A stretch of 64,000 nt of DNA from a virus. Positions 41,893-50,505 of this stretch are shown here, piece after piece (the first letter of the stretch is position 1; every line of letters begins with the position of its first letter). The DNA lies in the IMG/VR virus record IMGVR_UViG_3300050821_003995, positions 1 through 64,000 of that record, one strand, 5' to 3'. Made by a program: the position numbers and the translations under genes. The notes under the pieces were generated by a model. It was given only the letters and a program-made list of their open reading frames with translations, was not told the DNA's origin and made no database searches.

Positions 41893-43143
41893 ATGCCCGA
41901 CAAGAAAGCACGCGACAGTATAATAAGAGCGAGAACGCAACTTATCGTGCGTGAACCTTTTTTCGGCACTCTATGCCTGCAACTCAACTTAGTTGAGAGC
42001 CCAGTGGGCACCATGGCCGTGGACGGGATCAACCTTTACTACGACCCCAAATTTGTTCACGAATGCAATGAGGAGGAGTTGGTTGGTGTTATTGCTCATG
42101 AAACCTTGCATTGCTGCTACAGTCACTTTTCGCGTAGGGGCCATCGTGACCCTACCAAATTCAATATAGCCGGAGATTTTAGGATCAACGATGACCTAAA
42201 ACACGTACCATTCACACTCCCCTACAAACCGGCCACGTTGAAAGAGTTAATGTCCATGCCGCCTGGGCAGCACTTTCATCTGTACGACCCGCAGTTTGCC
42301 AGCATGAATACCGAGGAGATCTATGAAAAGATACCCGATCCGCCCAAGCAGCCGAGTGGTGGCGGGGGTGCCGGGAAGGTCATTGACGTGGGCGGGTGCG
42401 GTGCCGTGCTGGATGCGGGCAGCGGCCCCGGTGACCCTGACGGTGACCCGCAGGGCAATGGCGGGCAGGGCAAGCTTAGCCCCGCTCAGGTGGCGCATGA
42501 GTGGCAAGCCAATGTACGCATGGCGGTAAGCGTTGCACGTGCCAACAATGCCGGGCAAACCCCCGGCTACCTGTCGCGCCTTGAAGTGCAACTGAAGAAG
42601 CCCAAGGTGTCATGGCGTGATCTAACCGCCCAATTCATAGATCAATCCATGACGGTGGATTACAGCTACCGGCGCCCGAACCGCCGCTATGCGGGGTTGG
42701 GGATGATCATGCCGGGGGTGATCCCCGACGCCCTGCACAAGCTGGTGGCGTTTGTGGACGATTCAGGCAGCATTAGTCATGAGATGATGAACGCCTTCCT
42801 CAGTGAAGTTGCGGGGGCGCTGGATCAAGGTACCTGTGACAACCTGATTGTGGCCTACGCGGACACCCAGGTGCATCACGTGGATGAGTACGTGCAAGGC
42901 GACGTGATCAAGTGCAATGCACGCGATGGGGGTGTCACCGACTTTGATAACAGCTTCGAATGGCTGGCCAAAGAGCACCCCGACGCCGCCTGTGTGGTTT
43001 ATCTAACCGACATGTGTACCAACAGCTTTGGCAAGGACCCCGGTTGTCCAGTTCTTTGGGGTGCCTTCACAACGGAGGATATGCTGCGTCAGTATGTTCC
43101 GTCGTTTGGTCAAGTACTGCACATTGAAAGCCCACACTACTAA
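41893..43143 (+). CDS. VWA-like metallopeptidase-like protein (DUF2201 type)
   Basis: 416 residues. The N-terminal domain has EELVGVIAHETLHCCYSHFS with an HExxH-like helix (about residues 62-76). A glycine-rich linker follows (about 150-200). The C-terminal domain has FVDDSGSISHEMMNAFL (about 290), the DxSxS metal site of VWA-like domains, then IVAYADTQVH and CVVYLTDMCTNSFG. This is the DUF2201 two-domain pattern that pairs with MoxR ATPases. Confidence 0.8.
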   Translation: MPDKKARDSIIRARTQLIVREPFFGTLCLQLNLVESPVGTMAVDGINLYYDPKFVHECNEEELVGVIAHETLHCCYSHFSRRGHRDPTKFNIAGDFRINDDLKHVPFTLPYKPATLKELMSMPPGQHFHLYDPQFASMNTEEIYEKIPDPPKQPSGGGGAGKVIDVGGCGAVLDAGSGPGDPDGDPQGNGGQGKLSPAQVAHEWQANVRMAVSVARANNAGQTPGYLSRLEVQLKKPKVSWRDLTAQFIDQSMTVDYSYRRPNRRYAGLGMIMPGVIPDALHKLVAFVDDSGSISHEMMNAFLSEVAGALDQGTCDNLIVAYADTQVHHVDEYVQGDVIKCNARDGGVTDFDNSFEWLAKEHPDAACVVYLTDMCTNSFGKDPGCPVLWGAFTTEDMLRQYVPSFGQVLHIESPHY

Positions 43144-43154
43144 GGAGAAAGATT

Positions 43155-43538
43155 ATGGCTACCGTGTATCTTGTTACCCTGCACGTCAACGACAAAGACT
43201 TGCCGGTTGTACTTGGTGCAATATCTGGAAGTGCCAAGCTGGTGAGTGTCACACCCACCGAAGAAGCCAAGGCTGAGAAGCCAAGGAACCAGCACTACGT
43301 AGATAACAGGCGTAACAAGGGCATCAGAGGTGAAGACCTCATCCTAAATACCTTGCAAAAGGAAGCACGGGCTTTTACCGTCAAAGAAATTGAAAGCCGG
43401 TTTGTTGAGAACCGATTCTCAGTCAACAGCGTATCTCCAGCTCTCAACCGGCTGGTTACTGCCGACAAGATCAGGAAGGTGGGCACCGGGTCCTACTGCC
43501 TGAAGGGCACTGTTCTGAAGTTTGGTGCCGGCTCCTAA
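43155..43538 (+). CDS. winged-helix-like protein
   Basis: 127 residues with AAGGAG upstream. The N-terminal 30 residues are a small beta unit. The C-terminal 70 residues form a wHTH (GEDLILNTLQKEARAFTVKE, NSVSPALNRLVTADKIRKVG). Likely DNA-binding regulator. Confidence 0.6.
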   Translation: MATVYLVTLHVNDKDLPVVLGAISGSAKLVSVTPTEEAKAEKPRNQHYVDNRRNKGIRGEDLILNTLQKEARAFTVKEIESRFVENRFSVNSVSPALNRLVTADKIRKVGTGSYCLKGTVLKFGAGS

Positions 43539-43628
43539 ACTGTAGAAAATACCTCCTTGACAGCCCTTTCCACTCCACTTATATCAAAACGAGTGGTGCT
43601 GATAGGGGCCAACCCCAGGTGATGTTCC

Positions 43629-44222
43629 ATGATGCACCCCAGTGACGACCTGCCGCTTGACCCATCCCCGGATGAAGGGATACCTGATTTCTTGCGGCGT
43701 AAAGAGGAAGTGAAACCAGAAGTACCTGTAACCCCTAGCAAGAAAGTTGAGGTAACCCCCATGCGTACCGATGATGAAGCGGCCGACGCCACTGAAACTG
43801 AGGCCCCGGCCAAGCCCGCAAAGGCCCCCAAGGCCAGCAAGCCCCGCAAACCGGCTGCAAAGGCTGCTGGTAAGGGCAACGGCAAAGCCCCGGTGAAGGC
43901 CAAGGGTAAGGCCCTGGCCAAGGCAGCGGCCCCTGCAAAGCCCGCAAAGGCCAAGGCCAAAACCGCCAAGGCTGAGCGGGTACGTGACCCGGCTAAGCTG
44001 GACGCCTTTGGCTTCCGCAAGGAAAGCATCAAGTCCAAGGCTGCGGCCATGTACGCCAAGGGCAAAGGTGCGACGCTGGCTGAGGTCAAGGAGGAACTGG
44101 GCTCCGTCCAGTTCAACCTGCTCACGGAGCTTCAGGGCAAAGGCCACAAGGTGGACAAGTCCGAAGTCAAGTCCGCCAGCGGCCGGATGATCACCCGCTA
44201 CAAGCTCCACGGCAAGGACTAA
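43629..44222 (+). CDS. histone H1-like protein with C-terminal DNA-binding-like domain
   Basis: 197 residues. An acidic N-terminus, then an A/K/P-rich stretch (about 55-118) like histone H1 tails. The last 80 residues (AFGFRKESIKSKAAAMYAKG, ATLAEVKEELGSVQFNLLTE) match the C-terminus of the 59272 gene. Likely nucleic-acid binding. A terminator follows. Confidence 0.6.
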   Translation: MMHPSDDLPLDPSPDEGIPDFLRRKEEVKPEVPVTPSKKVEVTPMRTDDEAADATETEAPAKPAKAPKASKPRKPAAKAAGKGNGKAPVKAKGKALAKAAAPAKPAKAKAKTAKAERVRDPAKLDAFGFRKESIKSKAAAMYAKGKGATLAEVKEELGSVQFNLLTELQGKGHKVDKSEVKSASGRMITRYKLHGKD

Positions 44223-44250
44223 GCTTTGTGGCGTTGCGTTGCGTAATGGG

Positions 44251-44279
44251 GGTCGGGGCCTAGCTCCCCGGCCCCTTTT
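44251..44279 (+). terminator. Rho-independent terminator
   Basis: Stem GGTCGGGG/CCCCGGCC (one G.U pair) with seven-base loop, followed by CCTTTTC. Ends the transcript of the MoxR/VWA group. Confidence 0.78.
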
Positions 44280-44300
44280 CATATCTCAATGGAGGACTGC

Positions 44301-44939
44301 ATGTTACGAAACCGTGGCAACGAACTGCACAAAGTCAATCTGGAGCGTGGTGACCACAACAAAAACCCTTACCCCAAGGGGTTTGAGAAGGTCACCGTGC
44401 CGGCCGGCAAGAGTGGTGAGTGGGAAGTTACGAAACTTGACTTGACCGACAAAGACCTTGGGCTATTCAATCTGCGTCTCATCCGTGACGGCTTTTGGCA
44501 CCGTGTTGTCCCGCCCGGCTCCTACACCCGATTAACCTGTGGGCACACCGTGGTCATGACCGACACACCGGCTGAGGCTCACGAACACAGGAGGCTGATT
44601 GACATGGCTGAGGGTAGGGTCCTACTGAATGGCCTGGGCCTGGGCTTCGCGCTGCACAACATCCTGCGCAAGAAGGAAGTCGAACACGTCACGGTGATTG
44701 AGAAATCACCCGATGTCCTCAAGCTAGTTGCTCGTTACTTTCGAGGGCCACGTGTTGAGATCATTCATGCCGATGCCCTTGAGTGGCGGCCAAAGAAAGG
44801 CCAAGGCTTCAACGTCGTTTGGCATGATATTTGGAACGACATCAGTGAAGACAACAAGGAGCAGATGACCAAGCTGAAGCGTGCCTATGCCCGTCGTTGC
44901 GGCTGGCAAGCCTGCTGGTCGGCTGAGTACATGCCATGA
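44301..44939 (+). CDS. SAM-dependent methyltransferase-like (spermidine synthase fold)
   Basis: 212 residues from ATG at 44301 with GGAGG upstream. GRVLLNGLGLGFALHNILRK is the SAM-binding loop; VTVIEKSPDVLKLVARYF the acidic second strand; VEIIHADALEW the third. This is the spermidine-synthase-like class I fold. Target unknown. Overlaps the next gene ATGA. Confidence 0.7.
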   Translation: MLRNRGNELHKVNLERGDHNKNPYPKGFEKVTVPAGKSGEWEVTKLDLTDKDLGLFNLRLIRDGFWHRVVPPGSYTRLTCGHTVVMTDTPAEAHEHRRLIDMAEGRVLLNGLGLGFALHNILRKKEVEHVTVIEKSPDVLKLVARYFRGPRVEIIHADALEWRPKKGQGFNVVWHDIWNDISEDNKEQMTKLKRAYARRCGWQACWSAEYMP

Positions 44940-45178
44940 CCGAACGCCCACTCAACTTCGCCACCGCCCAAGAACGGCAAGACTGGATCATCCAAAACGC
45001 CGATCATTTCGTCACCTGCCGACGAATAGGCGGTCATCTACTCAGGCAGGAACACAAAACTCTGGAGCTAGCCCGTGACTTCGCCAAGGGGCTGCTCATC
45101 CAAAACGCCAGCAAACCCGTCCTCATCTACGCGGTGAAGGATACTTCCGACACCTACGTTGAAATGGTGAAGCCATGA
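44936..45178 (+). CDS. 80-residue protein
   Basis: MTERPLNFATAQERQDWIIQ start, small mixed fold. ATGA overlaps at both ends. Function unknown. Confidence 0.55.
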   Translation: MTERPLNFATAQERQDWIIQNADHFVTCRRIGGHLLRQEHKTLELARDFAKGLLIQNASKPVLIYAVKDTSDTYVEMVKP

Positions 45179-45447
45179 AGAAAATTCTGATAATTAGCTT
45201 AGTGCTGGTGACTGGCTTGGACCTGTTCCTAGTCACCCAAGTTCGGATAGCACACACGGCGGTTGCCAGTGCCCTGGTGACAATTAAACGTCAGAATGAG
45301 GCGCTAGCCAACTCAAACGCTGCAATGAAAGATCTAATGGAGGCGGATGACAAACTCAAGCACGCTGACCAAGAGCTACAAACAGCCTGCAAAAATACCC
45401 TAAGCCTGTTGAACACGTGTGTATCTTCACGCACGAAGAAACAGTAA
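45175..45447 (+). CDS. membrane-anchored coiled-coil protein
   Basis: 90 residues. N-terminal signal anchor (KKILIISLVLVTGLDLFLVT) followed by a coiled coil to about residue 70. This layout resembles inner-membrane spanins (Rz-like), but there is no outer partner nearby and it lies among early genes, so the role is open. Confidence 0.6.
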   Translation: MKKILIISLVLVTGLDLFLVTQVRIAHTAVASALVTIKRQNEALANSNAAMKDLMEADDKLKHADQELQTACKNTLSLLNTCVSSRTKKQ

Positions 45448-45456
45448 GGAGCGACC

Positions 45457-45675
45457 ATGAAAGCCGACGACAAAGTAATCACGAAACTGCAACTGCAAAG
45501 CCGCAAGCATGAGGGTGAGCCGTGGGGCACCCTCAACACGGTTCTCATCCAGCACATGCCCGGCGACACTGAAGCCAGGGCCATGAAGAAGGCTCATGCG
45601 GAAGTTGACAGCATGCGAAGCCGGTGGATCGAAAACTACGACCGCACGCTTCAGTTCCGCGTGGTTGAGTTGTAA
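45457..45675 (+). CDS. 72-residue protein
   Basis: AAGGAGC upstream of ATG. Mixed helix/strand (KLQLQSRKHEGEPWGTLNTV). Function unknown. Confidence 0.55.
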   Translation: MKADDKVITKLQLQSRKHEGEPWGTLNTVLIQHMPGDTEARAMKKAHAEVDSMRSRWIENYDRTLQFRVVEL

Positions 45676-45907
45676 ATTCCTGTAGCCTCATCTGCCAACC
45701 TGTATTATGTTGCCGGGTTGAAGGAGGGTACACTCCTGCCCCAGCCGCAGAGACAACGGGGGAGCGTGCGCAACCAGAGCTACTTGGCCCTTTTGATCGC
45801 TTTCCGGCCACCATGATCGCTCTGGCCAATAGCAAGCCGCGACAAGGCGCTGTTCTGGTCCTCCTTCAATTAGTAGTGCATTGCCAGTGAAGCGGCGCAA
45901 GTCTCAG

Positions 45908-45936
45908 CCCGGTGGGGGCCTTAAACCCTCACCGGG
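45908..45936 (+). promoter_or_regulatory. leader hairpin before DUF4262 gene
   Basis: CCCGGTG/CACCGGG stem with a 15-base loop, 22 bases before the 45958 start, at the end of a 282-base gap. No T-run. Possible leader control. Confidence 0.45.
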
Positions 45937-45957
45937 CACCAACATAAAGGAAAGCTG

Positions 45958-46452
45958 ATGGTCAAACATACCGATCCTTTCTATATTGCAATTGCCCGCA
46001 CCATTGAAAGGTACGACCGGCAGGTGCTTGCCATTGCACCTGAGAAAAAAGCTTTGGGCTTCTACTATACCATTGGCAACTCGCTGAAAGACTTGCCTGA
46101 ATTACTCTTGATCGGCAACTTTGAGCCAAAAGCCGCCACATCGGTTCTCAACAAACTGTCCGACAAAATGGTGGAAGCCGGCAGGCGCTTCCTCAACGGT
46201 GAACGGGTGCCCATGGGTGGTGAGTATGATCCTCAAGTGTGGGATACCACCGCCATTGCCCAAACCATGTTCACCTTGCAGGTAACTGAGTTCTTTCAGT
46301 CAAAAGAATACACGGTGCAGCAGGTGGTGTTGCCTGACCCAAAGGGCCGGTACCCCACTGACAAGCGCTGCCACAAGCGCTACCGGGTGCCGGTGCTGCG
46401 CCCCACCGTTGACCTGATGGCTGAGGCCATGCAATCAACACAGGTTCACTAG
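45958..46452 (+). CDS. DUF4262 protein
   Basis: 164 residues. GFYYTIGNSLKDLPELLLIG and GRRFLNGERVPMGGEYD fit DUF4262, a family of unknown function found in bacteria and phages. AAAGGAAAG ribosome site. Stands alone between two gaps. A GGCCCC/GGGGCC hairpin follows at 46452-46468. Confidence 0.72.
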   Translation: MVKHTDPFYIAIARTIERYDRQVLAIAPEKKALGFYYTIGNSLKDLPELLLIGNFEPKAATSVLNKLSDKMVEAGRRFLNGERVPMGGEYDPQVWDTTAIAQTMFTLQVTEFFQSKEYTVQQVVLPDPKGRYPTDKRCHKRYRVPVLRPTVDLMAEAMQSTQVH

Positions 46453-46554
46453 GCCCCCGCGTGGGGCCAAGCCGCAAGGCCAAACCCCCTGAGCGCAACC
46501 CCTTCCCCCCGCTCTCAGGCGACTTCTTGTGGCTTATTTTCTTTCAGGTGCAAC

Positions 46555-46902
46555 ATGCGACGCAAGTACGCCCTTGACCAGTTGCGCTCCATGCTGGTGG
46601 GGAAACGCTGGTGTGATTTCAAAAAGCCGAAGGCTTACAAATCACATCGGTTCCTTTCGGTGAAAAATGTCTATTTCACCCTGGTGCTAACCAAATTTAT
46701 GCTGCGCCCCGCGCTGAGGATTAAGGCTGATGGGCAATTTGTGGTGCTTCAATTTATACCCAAATCTTTGCTTGAAGAATACAAAACTGATTTTAACCTT
46801 ACGGAAAGATGGAATATGTACACCGGATATGTGTTAACTGATGACACTTGGAACAAGATGGAAGCCAATGAGCCAGTGGAAGCAGCACAAAACGTCGCTT
46901 GA
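46555..46902 (+). CDS. family 2 protein (copy i)
   Basis: 115 residues. Family 2 motif ALDQLRSMLVGKRWCDF at residues 6-22, then strands ending VVLQFIPKS. Four further copies follow. Not recognised as any known family. First of the tandem group. Confidence 0.65.
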   Translation: MRRKYALDQLRSMLVGKRWCDFKKPKAYKSHRFLSVKNVYFTLVLTKFMLRPALRIKADGQFVVLQFIPKSLLEEYKTDFNLTERWNMYTGYVLTDDTWNKMEANEPVEAAQNVA

Positions 46903-47326
46903 GGAATACCAAGCGCGGCAGCTTGACCGGTGGATCAACAAGGTCAGCCCCAGGAACTACCCACCCACCTTTGAGGAGCTACGTGATATGCTCAAAGGCT
47001 TGCGATGGAACTTTTTCAACAATAACCAGACCGTCAGCATAGGGCGCTTCAAGTTCCGTGGTGGTATTGGTATTCACCTGGGTAGGGCAACAGCAGCGGT
47101 TGCTTCTCATGCACGTTTTCTGGCCCTCAAGCCGGTGCCCCCCCCCGGTGTTGTGCAACAAATAGACGCAGCGAAGGCAGGCGGCTTGGCTATGCTAATT
47201 GTTGGTATCTATGGTAATATAAGGATATTAACCCCCACCAACGTCCACAAAAGTGGGATTGCCCTAACAGCCCTGCGCGGCAGTGAAATGTGGAACGAAC
47301 TGATCATACCAGATAGCGGTATTTGA
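46868..47326 (+). CDS. family 2 protein (copy ii)
   Basis: 152 residues from ATG at 46868 (GGAAG upstream); 46841 is possible. Motif TFEELRDMLKGLRWNFF at about residue 34, then VSIGRFKFRGGIGIHLGRAT. Overlaps copy i by 35 bases. Confidence 0.62.
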   Translation: MSQWKQHKTSLEEYQARQLDRWINKVSPRNYPPTFEELRDMLKGLRWNFFNNNQTVSIGRFKFRGGIGIHLGRATAAVASHARFLALKPVPPPGVVQQIDAAKAGGLAMLIVGIYGNIRILTPTNVHKSGIALTALRGSEMWNELIIPDSGI

Positions 47327-47918
47327 CAGGCCCCAAACCACAGGCTTATAAAAAGGTGCCCCGGTCTGGTGCGACCCAGCCGGGGCTGATCCTGATGGTG
47401 ATCCTTGGCGGGAAATCAGGACCGGTAGCAGTGAGACGCCCTATATAGGCAAAACTCACCCTGCCGTCAATAGTTCCGCCAGCCCGGCTTTTAGCCGACT
47501 GAGCCGATCACCCACCCCCAAGATCGCGTGTAAGGATGCGCCGGGCATTCCCTAATAACCCGGAACCAAAGCGGGCTACCGTGACCCATAGGACCCGCGA
47601 CCATACGGTGCCGGGCAATACCCGGAACGGCCGGGGGCCGTGTTCTTGCGTCAATCAAGGTGGCACCTTGACCCGCAAGCGCGGTGAGAGCGCCGAAAAA
47701 AGCTCTCAGGTAACAGCGTGAGGACAACACGCTGTGCCGGGGTTCTTACCCTGGCAAAGGGAACCTAGTATTCGGACCTGGAATTGGTATGTTCTAGGTC
47801 TCTGTCTAGCCAACAGCTCCAGTAAGGGCAAGCCAAACGGGCGCGGCCCATACCGGAGGGAGAAAGGGTAGAACTTTGCCTGTATGCCTGGATTAGACCC
47901 TAGAACTGGACCTAGATC
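47327..47918 (+). ncRNA. candidate large structured non-coding RNA
   Basis: 592 bases without a gene. Stem-loops: 47358-47386, 47541-47563, 47571-47598, 47611-47625, 47627-47641, 47645-47679 (two-tier CTTGCG/CGCAAG and CAAGGT/ACCTTG), 47686-47707, 47713-47735 (ACAGCGTG/CACGCTGT) and 47736-47755. Eight lie end to end within 215 bases. No T-run terminator is seen. The density suggests a folded RNA of the size of known phage ornate RNAs (GOLLD or ROOL type), but I cannot assign a class. Orientation is assumed from the neighbouring genes. Confidence 0.5.
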
Positions 47919-48395
47919 ATGGATCAAGAACCAGATCAAGAAATTTCCAAGGACAATTCTAGTGCGCGAACTGCCTCAAAAGCCAAGTCAAGATCAATTG
48001 AGGCACTTCGTGCCCTGCTTCGTGGTGTCCATTGGGGTCAGTTCGTCAGCAAGGATCAATCTACCCGCAAGCGGGTTCGCCGTGGTGGGGTTTTGTTCAG
48101 CGCACGCTACGGCTATTTCATGAAGATGACCGGCGTTGGGGTGATGGCAGATGACATAATGATCCGCTTCATCCCCTGCTACTGTCCGATGCGCGGGTTG
48201 GATGATCCAACGGACAATAAAGTGCTCCTGTCAGGTGGTGGTTATTACTTGGTGAAAGCCGATATGACTTTTGTGTCCAAGAAGGGCCGGCGCCGTGATC
48301 GGCAGTTCTACCGCTGCATGATATGCTTGTCCAAGGACACGGTTGGGGAACCGGCGCTGTATGCCGAGCGCAACGTGATGGGGCCAATAGCATGA
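47919..48395 (+). CDS. family 2 protein (copy iii)
   Basis: 158 residues. Motif SIEALRALLRGVHWGQF at about residue 26, then GGVLFSARYGYFMKMTGVGV and IMIRFIPCYCPM. A basic extension follows. ATG overlaps nothing upstream; the structured RNA region precedes it. Function unknown. Confidence 0.68.
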   Translation: MDQEPDQEISKDNSSARTASKAKSRSIEALRALLRGVHWGQFVSKDQSTRKRVRRGGVLFSARYGYFMKMTGVGVMADDIMIRFIPCYCPMRGLDDPTDNKVLLSGGGYYLVKADMTFVSKKGRRRDRQFYRCMICLSKDTVGEPALYAERNVMGPIA

Positions 48396-48814
48396 AACTT
48401 CGCAGCAAGAAGCATACAGTTGAGGAATTAAAGCAAATGCTTGTTGGGATTACTTGGCAGCAATTTCTCACCGTTTACAACCCCAGAGTACGTCAACGCC
48501 CCACTATCACCCTTGATGGCGTCACATTTGCAGCTCGCTACGGCATTTTCCTTAACATCACTGGGGTGGGTATCGTAGCAAATGGGGATCTCCTCAGATT
48601 TATTCCATGTTGGTGCCCGGTACGAGATAGTTTGAAGAATGCAATTATCATGGGTGATTATAACCCTGAATGGAATTCATTTCACAGGCTTGACCTTGTT
48701 TGGTCTGCTAGCCAAAACCAAGATCAAAGGCTGGCCCTTCAATCGTTCAAAAATAGTGGGGTTTACCCGCTTAGAGCAGATGACCCAGTTCTAGGATGGC
48801 AAGATGCAAGCTGA
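48392..48814 (+). CDS. family 2 protein (copy iv)
   Basis: 140 residues from ATG overlapping the previous TGA. TVEELKQMLVGITWQQF, GVTFAARYGIFLNITGVGIV, LLRFIPCWCPV: closest to copy iii. Function unknown. Confidence 0.68.
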   Translation: MKLRSKKHTVEELKQMLVGITWQQFLTVYNPRVRQRPTITLDGVTFAARYGIFLNITGVGIVANGDLLRFIPCWCPVRDSLKNAIIMGDYNPEWNSFHRLDLVWSASQNQDQRLALQSFKNSGVYPLRADDPVLGWQDAS

Positions 48815-49208
48815 CATCTACCGCTACAAGCACAAATTCTACGATCAGGAACGGCTTGATGCCATCCAGCAGAACTACACGCTGGATGATCTCAGGCTGA
48901 TGCTGAAAGGCAAAACCTGGGAAGACGTAGTGAAAATGTCTATCGCTACCTTCGGTGTTGACGGCGTGCATTTCACCGCCCGAATGGGTTGCTTCCTTGC
49001 ACGCCCCGCCATAGCTGTGTGCGCGCTGAACAAGCTGGTGGTGCTGCGCTATATCACGCCTGGGAATACGGTCAGGCCAAACTGGACTTTTGATTCGGTG
49101 CTGGACGGCACCACCCACTGTGGCTTCGTAATTTTGGAGGGTGATTTCACCAATGGCCGCATTGGTGATATAAAGATCACCGATCTGGTAATAGGAGAAG
49201 ATCAATGA
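48804..49208 (+). CDS. family 2 protein (copy v)
   Basis: 134 residues. TLDDLRLMLKGKTWEDV at about residue 26, GVHFTARMGCFLARPAIAV, VVLRYITPG. Overlaps copy iv by 11 bases. Function unknown. Confidence 0.68.
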   Translation: MQADIYRYKHKFYDQERLDAIQQNYTLDDLRLMLKGKTWEDVVKMSIATFGVDGVHFTARMGCFLARPAIAVCALNKLVVLRYITPGNTVRPNWTFDSVLDGTTHCGFVILEGDFTNGRIGDIKITDLVIGEDQ

Positions 49209-49402
49209 GCAAGAAAAAGCTCCCAAGAGCACGAAAAGGTGACCTACCACTAATGCCCGGCGACCCAACACGAGATCCTTACGCTGAAGGGGCCGATGCA
49301 GCACTTGCTGGTGCCAGTGACACAACAAATCCATATCCAATAGCTAGTGATGAAGAAGCTAGCTGGAATGATGGCTACCTTTCAATCGCTGATTATGACT
49401 AA
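49205..49402 (+). CDS. 65-residue acidic protein
   Basis: MSKKKLPRARKGDLPLMPGD then an acidic D/E/A-rich region. Overlaps neighbours by four and eight bases. Function unknown. Confidence 0.55.
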   Translation: MSKKKLPRARKGDLPLMPGDPTRDPYAEGADAALAGASDTTNPYPIASDEEASWNDGYLSIADYD

Positions 49403-49868
49403 CACCAGCAAAATACTGGCCTGCCTGCCAACCCTGAGCAAGCCTGACCTTGCCCAAATCAGGGCCGCCGCTGACAGCCTGCTAGGGCCTGGGGCTGCGC
49501 CAAATGATAGCCCCGCTACCCCCCTATTTGACGCCATAACGCGCGCCCTGGGCTTGCGCCTGGGCTGGGCTGAGTTTCAGGCCGGCACGACGTATAAACC
49601 CTATAAGCGCGGTGAGCGGGCTATTGCTGAATTTTTGGGGTCAACCTTCCCCAGCGCAGCAGACCGCGTGCAGTTCAACGCCATGCTGACTTTCATGATC
49701 GAATGTCTAGTAGACGATTTGAAAGAACGAAAGGTGCCGTTGTCCCTGGGCGCGCTGTGTGTAAATCTGGAGCGCTGCCCTGAGGTCTTCAAGGCAGCCT
49801 TCCCCGGCTACATTGAGGGAGGGGCTGCTCATCTAATCCTGCAACGCATGAAAAGAGGGAAAACATGA
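49395..49868 (+). CDS. hypothetical protein near helicase
   Basis: 157 residues from ATG at 49395. Helical: ILACLPTLSKPDLAQIRAAA near the start is common in phage replication-region proteins. Overlaps the next gene ATGA. No function assigned. Confidence 0.58.
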   Translation: MTNTSKILACLPTLSKPDLAQIRAAADSLLGPGAAPNDSPATPLFDAITRALGLRLGWAEFQAGTTYKPYKRGERAIAEFLGSTFPSAADRVQFNAMLTFMIECLVDDLKERKVPLSLGALCVNLERCPEVFKAAFPGYIEGGAAHLILQRMKRGKT

Positions 49869-50053
49869 TAAAGCTTCTGAGCCGGTGGCCACTCATGCTG
49901 AAAAGCACGCACGAAGCAACGCGTCGTGAAAATTGGGAACTGCGTGGGGCTTTGACGGCGGCAAACGCCGAACTGCGGAAGCACCGGCTATTGATTGGTG
50001 GGCTGCGTAGCGGCGCCATCGACCTTACCGATAAAATTAAACAAAAGGTGTGA
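49865..50053 (+). CDS. 62-residue helical protein
   Basis: MIKLLSRWPLMLKSTHEATR start, then a coiled coil (NWELRGALTAANAELRKHRL). Function unknown. Confidence 0.55.
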   Translation: MIKLLSRWPLMLKSTHEATRRENWELRGALTAANAELRKHRLLIGGLRSGAIDLTDKIKQKV

Positions 50054-50505
50054 CGATGACCGACCAACCTGCCATAGACCCAACCAGAGCATTTCGTGAC
50101 TACGCCACGCGCATCTCATTCAACATGAGTCTCAGCCGCAATCAGGTAGGCCATCTTGCCGGCGTGGTTATGGAGATTGAGAATGAAGAACTGCTCAATC
50201 AGCTTGATTTTGACACGCGGGTTAAGAGGAAAGATCAAGAGGTTGATAACAATGGTGGGCGTTCCAATTTGTTTGTGACCGGCCGCAGGTCACTTCTCAA
50301 CATGGGCCTTGTAGTGCACGACCCACGCTGGTTGGCTGCTTCTAAGGCTTGTGAATTGGACAAACGCCTCTTTTGGAAATACACCGGCCCCTCCTACCAA
50401 CTCACACCAGCGGGGCAGCACGTCGTTGAACTGTTGCGTATTGCCGGGCTGATCCCCAAAGCCGCTGCCAACAGCAATAAGAAGCACAAGCGCAAGGCAG
50501 CATAA
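50050..50505 (+). CDS. winged-helix-like protein upstream of helicase
   Basis: 151 residues from GTG 50050 (GTGA overlap) or ATG 50056. NLFVTGRRSLLNMGLVVHD, then YQLTPAGQHVVELLRIAGL is a wing-like end of a wHTH domain. Its C-terminus is lysine rich. It ends one base into the helicase start. Possible replication or transcription factor. Confidence 0.55.
   Translation: MTMTDQPAIDPTRAFRDYATRISFNMSLSRNQVGHLAGVVMEIENEELLNQLDFDTRVKRKDQEVDNNGGRSNLFVTGRRSLLNMGLVVHDPRWLAASKACELDKRLFWKYTGPSYQLTPAGQHVVELLRIAGLIPKAAANSNKKHKRKAA

Noticed and set aside
45175-45447. Firm assignment as Rz spanin
   Set aside because: Topology fits, but no outer-membrane partner, endolysin or holin is adjacent.
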